Below, one piece after another: positions 10,791 through 22,881 of a stretch of DNA of 64,000 bases; positions within the stretch are counted from its first letter, which is position 1, and the number at the start of each line of letters is the position of its first letter. The notes below the pieces were generated by a model that had not been told where the DNA came from, made no database searches, and saw nothing but the letters and a program-made list of their open reading frames with translations. Origin of the DNA: Caprella mutica (taxonomy: Eukaryota > Arthropoda > Malacostraca > Amphipoda > Caprellidae); the NCBI GenBank assembly GCA_947561585.1, contig CANNZV010000838.1:62001-126000 (forward strand), written 5' to 3'. Both the position numbers and the translations under genes were made by a program.

Positions 10791-12018
10791 ATCTTAAATA
10801 TTTAAAAAATAACACAAAATATTTCAAATTTCAACAGAGAAAAATCAAAAACACTCGCAGGGAACTTCAAAAATTCCATCAGACAATATTCAAAAACACC
10901 CACAGAAAATAAAAATAGAAAATACCTCACCAAGAATTTTCTCAGAATGCATTTGCTGAAGATTCCCATCCAATAAAGGAGTAGACACTTATACCCTAAT
11001 AATTCGATTGGCTTAACTTGCAGCGATATGAGTACTGACTTTTTCATGCCAATTACTTACTTTACTCTATACGAATTGTGTCTTATAATTTTTTAAGTCT
11101 ATGACATCACTTATCCTATCAAGTTAACCAAAAGAATCTAAATAATTAGACTCTACATCAGCATAAACCTTTCTTAGAGTCCAGGTAAATGGAGGCCATC
11201 TGACAGGATAATTTGAAGATAAAAACAACGATCACTCAAAAGCTGAAGTCAAGTTACGTCATTTTCTGACTTCGTTTTTGATAGCATATAATACGGACTG
11301 TTTTTCAGGAATGCAAAAAATCAAACCGAATTGAATTAGTGTCAGTATAATTGAAGTATAGAAATAAAATAGCTAAAACACGTCTTCATGAAATTCAAGA
11401 TTCTCTTTTGAATCGGTAGTTCAGTTACTATGTACAATATTCATGTTTTATTACTAAAGAGTTTTTCTCATTAAACTGATACCTAACATATCATAAATAT
11501 ATCTTTTATATGAATGATCTTCAGCATAAAGATCTATAAGTAATGAAATAAATATCATTATTATCTTCTAATTCATAAATTATATTAAATAAAATATCCC
11601 AATATACAAAAGATGTTTAATATTGTACGGAAATCTCTTCAATATAAGTATAATCATACAAATCGCACATTTCTATAAAGATAATCGTGTTTAGGAATAA
11701 TATTTCAATCCACCGTTCTATTTCAGTGCTCTTTACATTAAAAGGTTAAACCGGTTGTCTCAATCAATTCCTTTTAATTCAAAGTGACAATGAAAACAGA
11801 TCATTTTTGTAAAGAATGACAATCAATAACTCTTCCCTGTGTACTCAATGCAATTCTCTCATTCATGTGAAACCTACACAGTCACGAACAGGGCCTCATA
11901 ATGTCCATGTCCTGATCACATCAGTCAGGGTAAAAAAGGTCATGATAGATCCATATGAAATTTTTGATAGATCTTTTGGTTCACTATAAGTAAGTACCTA
12001 TTTTCTGAGTGTTAGTTT
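10791..12018. other. AT-rich unannotated DNA
   Basis: No array, exon or RNA gene is recognised. Confidence 0.5.
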
Positions 12019-12100
12019 TTGGATACCTGGAGATTTCATGGATACCAATTAAAATGACCGAAGATGTGAAACCGACCAATAATTGGTATCTCTTACCGTG
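12019..12100. mobile_element. Half copy of the ATTATCGGTCAG fold-back family
   Basis: Only the right half is present: TTTCATGGATACCAATTAAAA, then GACCGAAGATGTGAAACCGA, then CCAATAATTGG and CTTACC. The left arm is missing. It corresponds to the right arms of the full copies at 15856-16026 and 42133-42315. Confidence 0.6.
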
Positions 12101-12296
12101 TATTCAAATAATGTTGTTGGCCTCATCCACATTAGTTTCAGTACGATCAGGTTTAGGTTCTAAAAGGCCTCACTGCACTCTAAGTATCATCTTACCATCA
12201 CAAGTGCATAATATTATTGCTATTGAAACAACTGCAACTCATGTCTATGCAGGGGGTAAAGCCGATGCTGTGCAGATAGTAAAGGGAAAAGTAAAG

Positions 12297-12889
12297 TAAA
12301 GGCATGGAAATAGTAAAGGAAAGGAATGGAAATGGCAAAGGAAAGGCATGGAAATAGTAAAGGAAAGGCATGGAAATAGTAAAGGAAAGGCATGGAAATA
12401 GTAAAGGAAAGGCATGGAAATAGTAAAGGAAAGGCATGGAAATAGCAAAGGATAGGCATGGAAATAGTAAAGGAAAGGCATGGAAATGGCAAAGGAAAGG
12501 CATGGAAATGGCAAAGGAAAGGCATGGAAATAGCAAAGGAAAGGCATGGAAATGGCAAAGGAAAGGCATGGAAATAGCAAAGGAAAGGCATGGAAATAGC
12601 AAAGGAAAGGCATGGAAATAGCAAAGGAAAGTCATGGAAATAGCAAAGGAAAGGCATGGAAATAGTAAAGGAAAGGCATGGAAATAGCAAAGGAAAGGCA
12701 TGGAAATAGCAAAGGAAAGGCATGGAAATAGCAAAGGAAAGGCATGGAAATAGCAAAGGATAGGCATGGAAATAGCAAAGGAAAGGCATGGAAATAGCAA
12801 AGGATAGGCATGGAAATAGCAAAGGAAAGGCATGGAAATAGCAAAGGATAGGCATGGAAATAGCAAAGGAAAGGCATGGAAATAGTAAA
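12297..12889 (+). repeat. 22-bp minisatellite, about 27 copies
   Basis: The unit is GGAAAGGCATGGAAATAGCA plus AA. Left copies mostly have ATAGTAAA or ATGGCAAA, and right copies ATAGCAAA, with GGATAGGCATGG variants. The minus strand has no stop in the consensus, so three overlapping frames of up to 222 codons cross the array. They are a product of periodicity. Confidence 0.93.
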
Positions 12890-13419
12890 TGTTTTGACTA
12901 TATTTTATTTCATTAATAGGAGGAAGTCAAAATTTATCAAATAATTTTTGTTTTTTCTACATCAGTTTTTCATATAAATTCAACTTCTTGATTTTAGAAT
13001 ATTTTTTCAGGTATTTCAAGCCAATTATTAGTCGATTGTTAATATATAATGATTTTTCTTTATTCAGATCATAATATACAAATATCTCATTGCAATGAAT
13101 TTGATTCTTTAAACCTACGAAAAAGGATTCGACAATTATAACAATGTAAATTTTAATTTAAAAAAAAAGTTCTATTAGATTTCTAAAATAAAATATTACA
13201 TTAGATTTCCAAAAATAATGAAATTTCAATAATGTGATTTCCAAAATAAAAACAATTAAATAATTAAATGTCTAAAATAACAATAATATGATTTCCAATA
13301 TTATTTAATTTAAATAGTAAGATTTCTCTATATATAAAAAAATTAAAGATTAAATTTTTTTAAATATAATAAATTAGATATTAATTTTTTCCAAATATAC
13401 GTCCTAATAATTGGCTCTA

Positions 13420-13735
13420 CATCAAAGACCAATCCGTAACGTAGCGCATATGAATTAGGCTACCGAATCACTCCAGAGAAACCAGGGGTTCGCATCCGAG
13501 TGTCTATCAGCGTAATTGCTTTCAGTCACGTGCTCTACGTCATGGCGAAGTTACGCAGAGTCCCTCGACATCGCGCCGCTAATCGCCGAGAAAGAGACAC
13601 GATAATCGAAGAGGATTTAACGTCAGAGCCAATGGAGAGGGTAGTTGTTATCGGTCCTTATGTTGTTATGCAGGGATTAACAACTACTGCTCTCAGTAAA
13701 TTAAGGTGGGAACCTATTTGATCTTCCATGGCCCT
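13420..13735 (+). other. GC-richer patch with a 73-codon open frame, unrecognised
   Basis: Base composition changes here: CpG words such as CATCGCGCCGCTAATCGCCG stand out in AT-rich surroundings. An open frame at 13500-13721 encodes an Arg/Glu-rich stretch (RRVPRHRAANRRERDT, then EEDLTSEPMERVVV). A possible splice donor, TTAAG followed by GTGGGA, lies near its end. I recognise no domain. It could be an exon, a decayed gene fragment or part of an element. Confidence 0.25.
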
Positions 13736-13815
13736 CCAAAACATTCTCTCATTAATGTGATTTGAACATGCAGGAATTTATTAAATATGAATACTTTAAA
13801 TTTAACATACATATT

Positions 13816-14014
13816 GAGTAGCTTACGAATTAATGGTCAATTCCACTTCTTCGGTCTTATAAGAGAAAACGATTTAATAATAATTATTTAATTTTTTTTG
13901 TTGGTATTCAAGTTACCTTCGGGTATCATGGATAGCTACAAATTAAAATAATTATTATCATATCATTTTCTCTTATATGTCCGAAGATGTGGAACTGACC
14001 AAAACCTACCCTAC
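13816..14014. mobile_element. Fold-back MITE, ATTATCGGTCAG family
   Basis: The left arm has GTAGCTTACGAATTAATGG, then CACTTCTTCGGTCTTATAAG. The right arm has CTTATATGTCCGAAGATGTG, GAACTGACC and CCTACCCTAC. The centre has TTGGTATTCAAG and GGTATCATGGATAGC, a decayed version of the shared core. Confidence 0.7.
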
Positions 14015-14520
14015 ACAAGATTCATTTTTAACTATTCAAAGATGATGTTATTATCAAAGATAAGGTTAATAGATAAGACTTAGCTCGATAACACATATGC
14101 TTAACTTAAAGTTAACCAGTTGGGACTCTAAGAATAGCCAATGCGGACTCAAGTTGTTCCGCCACTCTTTTCTCCAATACTAAATCCGGATGAATAAAGC
14201 AAGAGGTCTCAGCAGGTGGTATTTTTTGGCAAACATTTAATCAGTTCCCAATAGAGCCATCGTTTGAATCACACTGATCAGCTAGTACCTAAATAATGGA
14301 TAAAGTAGATGCTAAATATTAGAGAGTCTCTGGGACTTCTGAAAGCCTTCCGTCGGGATTTTTAGACTTCTTCTTCTAAGGATTTATTCAGCAGGTGCAG
14401 AAAAGAGGATTGCTGTCGAGAAATGCAGTGCGTAAATGAGAGTGGTTATAATTTAGAAACTGATAGAATTATCATATAATATGATTGCAGTGATATATAA
14501 GAAGTAAAAACTCATTAGTA
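14015..14520. other. Unannotated DNA
   Basis: No array, exon or RNA gene is recognised. Confidence 0.45.
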
Positions 14521-14691
14521 GGGTTGTTATAATATGCTTTTAAAATCACAGATCCCGACAATATTATAGACGGAAAGAATTAAAAAGTATTGAATTGTTC
14601 TAAAGCAGCGGTATATTTCGAATCGATACCGTTTCATTTCGTCTATGATATTCTTAAGATCTATGATTTTGAAAGCATACCGTCACAACTC
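14521..14691 (+). mobile_element. TA-flanked MITE, GGGTTGTGACAATATGC family, copy 3
   Basis: The ends are GGGTTGTTATAATATGC and GCATACCGTCACAACTC, with TA on both sides. The interior keeps ATTATAGACGGAAAG, GATACCGTTTCATTTCGTC and TCTTAAGATCTATGATTTT. Substitutions in both ends suggest an older copy than 18466-18640. Confidence 0.75.
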
Positions 14692-14900
14692 TACTCATGA
14701 GTGATTATTCAAATCTCATTTAGGTCTCATATCAATAATGCTTGCTATAGAAAGTTAAATATTCATACAAATATGTCCATATATCCGATAATTCAACATA
14801 ATGAACTAAGTGTACATGTACATTATACAACTGTATTGAATGCTTTTTCAACACTGAACTCTCATTTAACATTCCTCTTTCATCATCAAGAGATGACTAC

Positions 14901-15369
14901 ATTTTCGTCGACAGACCTTCGTCAACAGACATTTTGTCGACAGAAATTTCGTCGACAGGACATTACGTCGACAGGACATTTCGTTGACAGGACATTTCGT
15001 TGACAGGACATTTCGTCGACAGGACATTACATCGATAGGACATTTCGTAGACAGGACATTTCGTAGACAGGACATTTCGTCGACAGACCTTCGTCAACAG
15101 ACATTTTGTCGACAGGACATTACGTCGACAGGACATTTCGTTGACAGGACATTTCGTTGACAGGACATTTCGTCGACAGGACATTACGTCGATAGGACAT
15201 TTCGTAGACAGGACATTTCGTAGACAGGACATTTCGTCGACAGAAAGTTACGTCGACAAGACGTTTCGTCGACAGACATTTCGTCGACAGGACATTTCGT
15301 CGACAGGACATTTCGTCGACAGGATATTTCGTCGACAGAAAGTTACGTCGACAAGAAGTTTCGTCGAAA
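14901..15369 (+). repeat. 16-bp minisatellite with about 172-bp block duplication
   Basis: Most units are GGACATTTCGTCGACA. Variants are GGACATTACGTCGACA, TTCGTTGACA and TTCGTAGACA. The irregular word ACAGACCTTCGTCAACAGAC occurs at 14911 and again at 15083, with the same order of variants after it. This shows a 172-bp higher-order duplication. Confidence 0.9.
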
Positions 15370-15370
15370 C

Positions 15371-15500
15371 TACACATATGGCCGTTATGTAGTTTGTAGT
15401 ATACGCTAGTTTGTTGTATTGCACACTTCATGGTTGTTTAATGAACTGGTAGGAGGGTTCAGGGGGTGACACATCACCCTTTAATATCCCCTTTACGTAA
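15371..15500 (+). repeat. Shared unique core, copy 1
   Basis: It contains TATGGCCGTTATGTAGTTTG, GCTAGTTTGTTGTATTGCAC, TTCATGGTTGTTTAATGAAC and TGGTAGGAGGGTTCAGGGGG. The reverse complement of 23653-23766 aligns along the whole length with the same word order (for example ACTAGTTTGTTGTACTGCAC). In element orientation both cores have a tandem array upstream, but the array units are unrelated. Confidence 0.75.
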
Positions 15501-15855
15501 ATTCGTCGATTTAACATCCTGTTGACAAAATATTTGTCGACCAAATGTTTTTTCGACGAAATATCTTTCGACGAAATATCTTTCGACGAAATATCTTTCG
15601 ACGAAATGTCTTTCGACGAAAAGTCTGGCAACCGAATTTTCAGAGTTCTTCCTTTGTTTCTATAGATAGGTATAAACAGATCGTCAGTGTTAATTAATAC
15701 GGACATATTTTCTGTATCTGCATTACTAATAGATCTGTGATAGGCGATCACTTACTCTGTTTGGATCAGGGGAATCCTGTCTCTGATTAATTGAGCAGAA
15801 GGTTAGGATCTTTGAAAACAATTAGCAAGAATCTGGGGCAGATTTCTATCTATAG

Positions 15856-16026
15856 AGTAAGTTACGAATTGTCGGTCACTTTCACATTTTCGGTCATAGA
15901 AGAAAAAAAATAATTATTTAATTTTTATGTTAATTGGTATCCATGACGCCTGCAGGTATCATGGATACTAATTAAAAAAAATATGACCAAAGATGTGAAA
16001 CTGACCGATAATTCGTAACTTACCCT
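15856..16026. mobile_element. Fold-back MITE, ATTATCGGTCAG family
   Basis: The left arm is AGTAAGTTACGAATTGTCGG then TCACTTTCACATTTTCGGTC. The right arm is GACCAAAGATGTGAAACTGA then CCGATAATTCGTAACTTACC. The centre is the shared palindrome, TTGGTATCCATGACGCCTGC then AGGTATCATGGATACTAATT. Non-autonomous. Confidence 0.8.
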
Positions 16027-17002
16027 TTGTTCCCAATAAAAATTGTAATTATGGTATCAATATATTTTTTATATTTTGCAAATATTATTTTTTTCCGATT
16101 TTAAGTAAACAAGAAAAAAAAAGACAATATGCTAAAAAAAACACTTTTAATTATTTAGCAAAGCGATTTCATATGAAAACTAATGGAGTTTCAATTTATA
16201 ATTTATTCTATATTTAATAAAAATTATTAAAGATACACAGTGCATTGCAGAGTTAAAATACATCAAATAATACAAATTATTCAAACTGATAAGTCCTATT
16301 TTAATGAATTACTACTAATAAAGGATATCGCTATTGAATTAAATTACCGGAAAAAGGATTAATACAATTGAAATAAACCTCATGATTTACAATAAACTGC
16401 CATTGTGATATCAGTACCTACCTTCGAACACAATAGGTCATTTCTATACTCTGCAAACAATTATTGTGGGCGCACAATGGTTAATTCAACAATGCGACAA
16501 TTGTTATAACGATGCTATTATAAATATAAATATACTTAGTGGAAGCGTAGCCATGCTCTAGCTACCTAATTTGAACACATTGAATTAATAAATAAACTAA
16601 CTGATGCATTGAATAAATAGCTACTGCTGTACATTCCCTAGTAGAAAATTATAGCGGGTTCATAGAAGATTAGGAGGGTATACCACTCTTATTCTTCAAT
16701 GGCCCCACCTTAACGTTTGCATTATAATGGGTTTAACTATAATGAATTCTCCATTTAAATTTAAATCGTTCATTTAGCATCAATAGTTAGACTATCAATC
16801 ATTTTTATTATCAAAATTCATATTTAATAAAGTACAACTTTTGTGAATAAATTGCATAGTAAATGTATTCAGAACATGAATGGAGTAAAGTAACTACGTG
16901 CAGACTTGCATCTTAGTGTACTTCATACAATTTATTTAAATAAATCCAAATTTTTCGAAAAAGTATTTTCAGATTAAAGAAAATTTTTCTACTTCATTGA
17001 CT
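16027..17002. other. AT-rich unannotated DNA
   Basis: No array, exon or RNA gene is recognised. Confidence 0.5.
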
Positions 17003-17946
17003 GTAGTTCTACTAGTTCTAGTCACTCCATTAATACAGTGTCTACTAGTTCTAGTCACTCCATTAATACAGTGTCTACTAGTTCTAGTCACTCCATTAAT
17101 ACAGTATCTACTAGTTCTAGTCACTCCATTAATACAGTATCTACTAGTTCTAGTCACTCCATTAATACAGTATCTACTAGTTCTAGTCACCCCATTAATA
17201 CAGTATCTACTAGTTCTAGTCGCCCCATTAATACAGTATCTACTAGTTCTAGTCACTCCATTAATACAGTATCTACTAGTTCTAGTCACCCCATTAATAC
17301 AGTATCTACTAGTTCTAGTCACTCCATTAATACAGTATCTATCTACTAGTTCTAGTCACCCCATTAATACAGTATCTACTAGTTCTAGTCACCCCATTAA
17401 TACAGTATCTACTAGTTCTAGTCACTCCATTAATACAGTATCTACTAGTTCTAGTCACCCCATTAATACAGTATCTACTAGTTCTAGTCACTCCATTAAT
17501 ACAGTATCTACTAGTTCTAGTCACCCCATTAATACAGTATCTACTAGTTCTAGTCACTCCATTAATACAGTATCTACTAGTTCTAGTCACCCCATTAATA
17601 CAGTATCTACTAGTTCTAGTCACTCCATTAATACAGTATCTACTAGTTCTAGTCAACCCATTAATACAGTATCTACTAGTTCTAGTCACTCCATTAATAC
17701 AGTATCTACTAGTTCTAGTCACCCCATTAATACAGTATCTACTAGTTCTAGTCACTCCATTAATACAGTATCTACTAGTTCTAGTCACCCCATTAATACA
17801 GTATCTACTAGTTCTAGTCACTCCATTAATACAGTATCTACTAGTTCTAGTCACCCCATTAATACAGTATCTACTAGTTCTAGTCACCCCATTAATACAG
17901 TATCTACTAGTTCTAGTCACCCCATTAATACAGTATCTATCTACTA
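17003..17946 (+). repeat. 33-bp minisatellite, about 28 copies, with alternating unit types
   Basis: The unit is TCTACTAGTTCTAGTCACTC followed by CATTAATACAGTA. From about 17345 onward CACTCC and CACCCC units alternate, so the working period is 66 bp. A 4-bp insertion (TATCTATCTACTAG) occurs at 17333 and again at 17931, a distance of 598 bp, which equals 18 units plus 4 bp. Because 33 is a multiple of three, open frames cross the array on both strands. One would read as an 11-residue Ser/Thr-rich repeat (STSSSHSINTV), but the 4-bp insertion breaks that frame and no gene context supports it. Confidence 0.93.
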
Positions 17947-18465
17947 GTTCTATTTCTCATCAATCCATTGCCTAACAAGTTAGTTTCCCAAGAGTAGTGT
18001 GTACTGGACTACAAAAGATAGAGCAGCGGATACTCCATTGTTAGACAATCAATGGTGGGCTCAGAGCTCAAATTATGTATGCCCAATTTAGCTCTCAATT
18101 TGAACCTGATATTCTAAAGTGTACTGAATGGCATGCTATAGTTTAGCTTTGCAATCATCGAGTCGTTTTAAAAGACAAGGAAGTTGTGCTTCTTGTAAGA
18201 TTTACATCTAGGTATTTGAAGACGGTTTCCTCGTCTGATTGGATTTCAATTGGAGTGTACCTACCTATATAGTATTGAATACCTTTACACGAAATGGGAT
18301 GAGTTCATCTAGAGCCATTCTTTTGTACGCTTTAACAAGATTGCAGTTGTTCTATTTCAGTTGAATAGGTCATATGTAAAGTAGTTTATCTTCGCACATT
18401 TTGATTTACTATTTTATATATAAAAAACATTTTATTTAAAAAAAAATTTAAAAAATTTATGAATA
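17947..18465. other. Unannotated DNA
   Basis: No array, exon or RNA gene is recognised. Confidence 0.45.
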
Positions 18466-18640
18466 GGGTTGTGACAATATGTGTTTGAAATCATAGATCC
18501 TGAAAATATTATAGACAAATTGAATTAATGACTATAGAATCGTTCTAAACCAGAGGTATATAGTATTCGATACCATTCCATTTTATTTCGTCTATGACAT
18601 TCTTAAGATCTTTGATTTCAAACGCATATTGTCACAACCC
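18466..18640 (+). mobile_element. TA-flanked MITE, GGGTTGTGACAATATGC family, copy 4
   Basis: The cleanest copy: the ends GGGTTGTGACAATATG and CATATTGTCACAACCC are exact inverse matches, flanked by TA at 18464-18465 and 18641-18642. The interior has GATCCTGAAAATATTATAGA, GTATTCGATACCATTCC and TTTCGTCTATGACATTCTTA. Confidence 0.85.
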
Positions 18641-19851
18641 TATCTATGAACGATACAAATCATCAGTGGTGGACTATTATTTGCTATCATACGTTTTCCT
18701 ATATAGAAAGCGTATGAAGTCCATTAAATTCTGAGAATGCATATGACTCCAATCAAGTCGTTACAGCCTAAAATCAATAACTTTATCAATGCTATGGGCA
18801 GACAATACAATTAACAACCATTGAGCAGATAACGACAATGTGATGCTCGGTAGTTAAGTACAAGGAACTTAAGTAAACTATTGTGAGACTATATCCATTT
18901 AGATCTGTATACACCAGTTAAGTAATCTACAGAACAAGGGAAATTGTGGGAGTTTAAAGATATAGTAGGGAATCTTATTTGAGAATATCTGAAATTCTTC
19001 CAGATTTTATATATAATTATAATTGGATTTGAATAAAGGATGGAGAATGCAATAGAAAATTATTCAAGTTGATCTCAAACACAGAAAAGTATAAGTGTCC
19101 ACACTATAGTTTTTGTTGCATAGAGTCATCATAGAAAATTATTAAGGGTCATTACTTATAAGTGGAGATTATAAAGCTCATCAAGGTAACACTATCAATA
19201 AATGGCCGATTATTGAATGAAATTATGATTGTGGATTTTGTTAATAATGATAACAAAAGTGACGTACCTACTTACTTACAGTAGCTTCGTTTTCAAAATT
19301 GACGTAATGGTATAAAACTTTACGTAGATATTTCACTTATAAAGATATGGATATTTACTGATGAAAAGAACAAAATAAAAAACAATAGTAAAAATTAATA
19401 AAAACAGTTGAAATTTTACAGCTCCTATTTTACAAAAATAAAGAAAGAATAAGGCAAACATTTAATTGACATTTACCGGTTAGTTAATCTAATTTGCTCT
19501 GATTTATATTATTTAATTACGAGCATATTCAAAATAATTTTCTTTTCGTTTTACTATTTTGAAATATTTTTAAAGATTTTGAATTCTCGAAATTGAGAAT
19601 TTTTCGTAAACAGAGCACCCTTTAAATATCGCAAACGGTTCAAACGTTGTCCTCTCTGTTAATCATCTCATTAAGTACATTAGAGTTCTCATTACGCTTT
19701 TCAGGAGCGCATTAGAGTACCGTGGTAGTGAATGTTACTATTTTGTAGTGAGTATTTAGAAAAGGTATTAGATATTTATGAACTGTTATGACATTGGACT
19801 GAAATGAGGGTAATTGTAACTAAATTATTAGTGTAGAGTACTGTGCTACTG
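18641..19851. other. AT-rich unannotated DNA
   Basis: No array, exon or RNA gene is recognised. Confidence 0.5.
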
Positions 19852-22650
19852 GAGAAAAGAGTCACAGTGATGACTCTTTTCTCTGATAGTACATCGTCAC
19901 AGTGACTCTTTTCTCTGATAGTACATCATCACAGTGACTCTTTTCTCTGATAGTACATCATCACAGTGACTCTTTTCTCTGATAGTACATCATCACAGTG
20001 ACTCTTTTCTCTGATAGTACATCATCACAGTGACTCTTTTCTCTGATAGTACATCATCACAGTGACTCTTTTCTCTGATAGTACATCATCACAGTGACTC
20101 TCTTCTCTGATAGTACATCATCACAGTGACTCTTTTCTCTGATAGTACATCATCATCACAGTGACTCTTTTCTCTGAAAGTACATCATTTCAGTGACTCT
20201 TTTCTCTGATAGTACATCATTTCAGTGACTCTTTAATTTCTCTGGTAGTACATCATCACAGTGACTCTTTTCTCTGATAGTACATCATCACAGTGACTCT
20301 TTTCTCTGATAGTACATCATTTCAGGGACTCTTTTCTCTGGTAGTACATCATCACAGAGACTCTTTTCTCTGATAGTACATCATTACAGTGACTCTTTTC
20401 TCTGATAGTACATCATCACAGTTACTCTTTTCTCTGATAGTACATCATCACAGTGACTCTTTTCTCTGAAAGTACATCATTTCAGTGACTCTTTTATTTC
20501 TTTCTCTGGTAGTACATCATCACAGCGACTCTTTTCTCTGATAGTACATCATCACAGTGACTCTTTTCTCTGATAATACATCATCACAGTGACTCTTTTC
20601 TCTGATAGTACATCATCACAGTGACTCTTTTCTCTGATAGTACATCATCACAGTGACTCTTTTCTCTGATAGTACATCATCACAGTGACTCTTTTCTCTG
20701 ATAGTACATCATCACAGTGACTCTTTTCTCTGATAGTACATCATCACAGTGACTCTTTTCTCTGATAGTACATCATCACAGTGACTCTCTTCTCTGATAG
20801 TACATCATCACAGTGACTCTTTTCTCTGATAGTACATCATCATCACAGTGACTCTTTTCTCTGATAGTACATCATCACAGTGACTCTCTTCTCTGATAGT
20901 ACATCATCACAGTGACTCTTTTCTCTGATAGTACATCATCATCACAGTGACTCTTTTCTCTGATAGTACATCATCACAGTGACTCTTTTCTCTGATAGTA
21001 CATCATTTCAGTGACTCTTTAATTTCTCTGGTAGTACATCATCACAGAGACTCTTTTCTCTGATAGTACATCATTACAGTGACTCTTTTCTCTGATAGTA
21101 CATCATCACAGTTACTCTTTTCTCTGATAGTACATCATCACAGTGACTCTTTTCTCTGAAAGTACATCATTTCAGTGACTCTTTTATTTCTTTCTCTGGT
21201 AGTACATCATCACAGCGACTCTTTTCTCTGATAGTACATCATCACAGTGACTCTTTTCTCTGATAATACATCATCACAGTGACTCTTTTCTCTGATAGTA
21301 CATCATCACAGTGACTCTTTTCTCTGATAGTACATCATCACAGTGACTCTTTTCTCTGATAGTACATCATTACAGTGACTCTTTTCTCTGATAGTACATC
21401 ATTACAGTGACTCTTTTCTCTAATAGTACATCATCACAGTGACTCTTTTCTCTAATAGTACATCATCACAGTGACTCTTTTCTCTGATAGTACATCATCA
21501 CAGTGACTCTTTTCTCTGATAGTACATCATCACAGTGACTCTTTTCTCTGATAGTACATCATCACAGTGACTCTTTTCTCTGATAGTACATCATTACAGT
21601 GACTCTTTTCTCTGATAGTACATCATCACAGTGACTCTTTTCTCTGATAGTACATCATCACAGTGACTCTTCTCTCTGATAGTACATCATTACAGTGACT
21701 CTTTTCTCTGATAGTACATCATCACAGTGACTCTTTTCTCTGATAGTACATCATCACAGTGACTCTTTTCTCTGATAGTACATCATCACAGTGACTCTTT
21801 TCTCTGATAGTACATCATCCCAGTGACTCTTTACTCTGATAGTACATCACCACAGTGACTCTTTTCTCTGATAGTACATCATCACAGTGACTCTTTTCTC
21901 TGATAGTACATCATCACAGTGACTCTTTTCTCTGATAGTACATCATCACAGTGACTCTTTTCTCTGATAGTACATCATCACAGTGACTCTTTTCTCTGAT
22001 AGTACATCATCACAGTGACTCTTTTCTCTGATAGTACATCATTACAGTGACTCTTTTCTCTGATAGTACATCATTACAGTGACTCTTTTCTCTAATAGTA
22101 CATCATCACAGTGACTCTTTTCTCTAATAGTACATCATCACAGTGACTCTTTTCTCTGATAGTACATCATCACAGTGACTCTTTTCTCTGATAGTACATC
22201 ATCACAGTGACTCTTTTCTCTGATAGTACATCATCACAGTGACTCTTTTCTCTGATAGTACATCATTACAGTGACTCTTTTCTCTGATAGTACATCATCA
22301 CAGTGACTCTTTTCTCTGATAGTACATCATCACAGTGACTCTTCTCTCTGATAGTACATCATTACAGTGACTCTTTTCTCTGATAGTACATCATCACAGT
22401 GACTCTTTTCTCTGATAGTACATCATCACAGTGACTCTTTTCTCTGATAGTACATCATCACAGTGACTCTTTTCTCTGATAGTACATCATCCCAGTGACT
22501 CTTTACTCTGATAGTACATCACCACAGTGACTCTTTTCTCTGATAGTACATCATCACAGTGACTCTTTTCTCTGATAGTACATCATCACAGTGACTCTTT
22601 TCTCTGATAGTACATCATCACAGTGACTCTTTTCTCTGATAGTACATCTT
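19852..22650 (+). repeat. 32-bp minisatellite, about 87 copies, with higher-order blocks
   Basis: Units read TCTCTGATAGTACATCATCA then CAGTGACTCTTT. The first unit is inverted, so the array opens with a head-to-head hairpin (19852-19883, 13-bp arms). Marked variants recur at fixed offsets. The CACAGCGACT block is at 20521 and 21211 (690 bp apart). The CATCATCCCAGTG/CTTTACTCTG variant is at 21813 and 22485 (672 bp, exactly 21 units). Occasional CATCATCATC and CTTTAATTTCTC insertions explain the uneven offset. Unlike the copy at 7.2-8.2 kb, no family flank adjoins either edge. Confidence 0.93.
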
Positions 22651-22881
22651 TTATTCATCCCCATTGAGAGTTAATAGATATCAGAGTACTTGTGATGAAA
22701 CACTTAAAGACTTTTACCGTTCGTTAATACTTGATAGGAAGATCAATGACTGTAGTTAGGTATATACTCTCACTTCATAGAAAAAAGTGTGTGGGAAAGT
22801 AGGTAGGTACTAACAGTCAAAGAAAAGTGCATCTGAGATTTTTTCACAGTTTACTGATTGCGCATTTGTAAAAAGAAACTT

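Larger units (their letters stand above)
14901..15648 (+). mobile_element. Fold-back-like element with tandem-repeat arms and a unique core
   Basis: Three parts are visible. The left arm (14901-15369) is a tandem array of GGACATTTCGTCGACA-type units. A unique core follows (15371-15500). The right arm (15520-15626) is a short array of TTTCGACGAAATATC units, which are the inverse of the left-arm unit (GACATTTCGTCGA against TCGACGAAATGTC). The right end closes with ACCGAATTTTCAGAG near 15648. Inverted arms made of short tandem repeats are the hallmark of fold-back (FB-type) elements. Core and closing end recur at 23588-23766 beside a different array. No transposase is encoded. Confidence 0.6.

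Noticed and set aside
10015..10791. 258-codon frame with an 8-residue Leu/Tyr/Phe repeat as a membrane protein
   Set aside because: The 24-bp unit is open in several frames on both strands, so the pattern is a translation of the minisatellite.
12009..12299. 96-codon frame as a gene
   Set aside because: It spans half a MITE and ends in the 22-bp array.
13430..13500. tRNA gene or tRNA-derived SINE, because of GGTTCGCATCC at 13488-13498
   Set aside because: The word resembles an RNA polymerase III B box, but the bases on either side do not form a T-stem and no acceptor stem or anticodon arm can be drawn.
16997..17947. 316-codon frame as a mucin-like Ser/Thr repeat protein
   Set aside because: The frame changes from Leu/Val-rich to Ser/Thr-rich at a 4-bp insertion, the opposite strand is equally open, and there is no signal peptide or unique domain.
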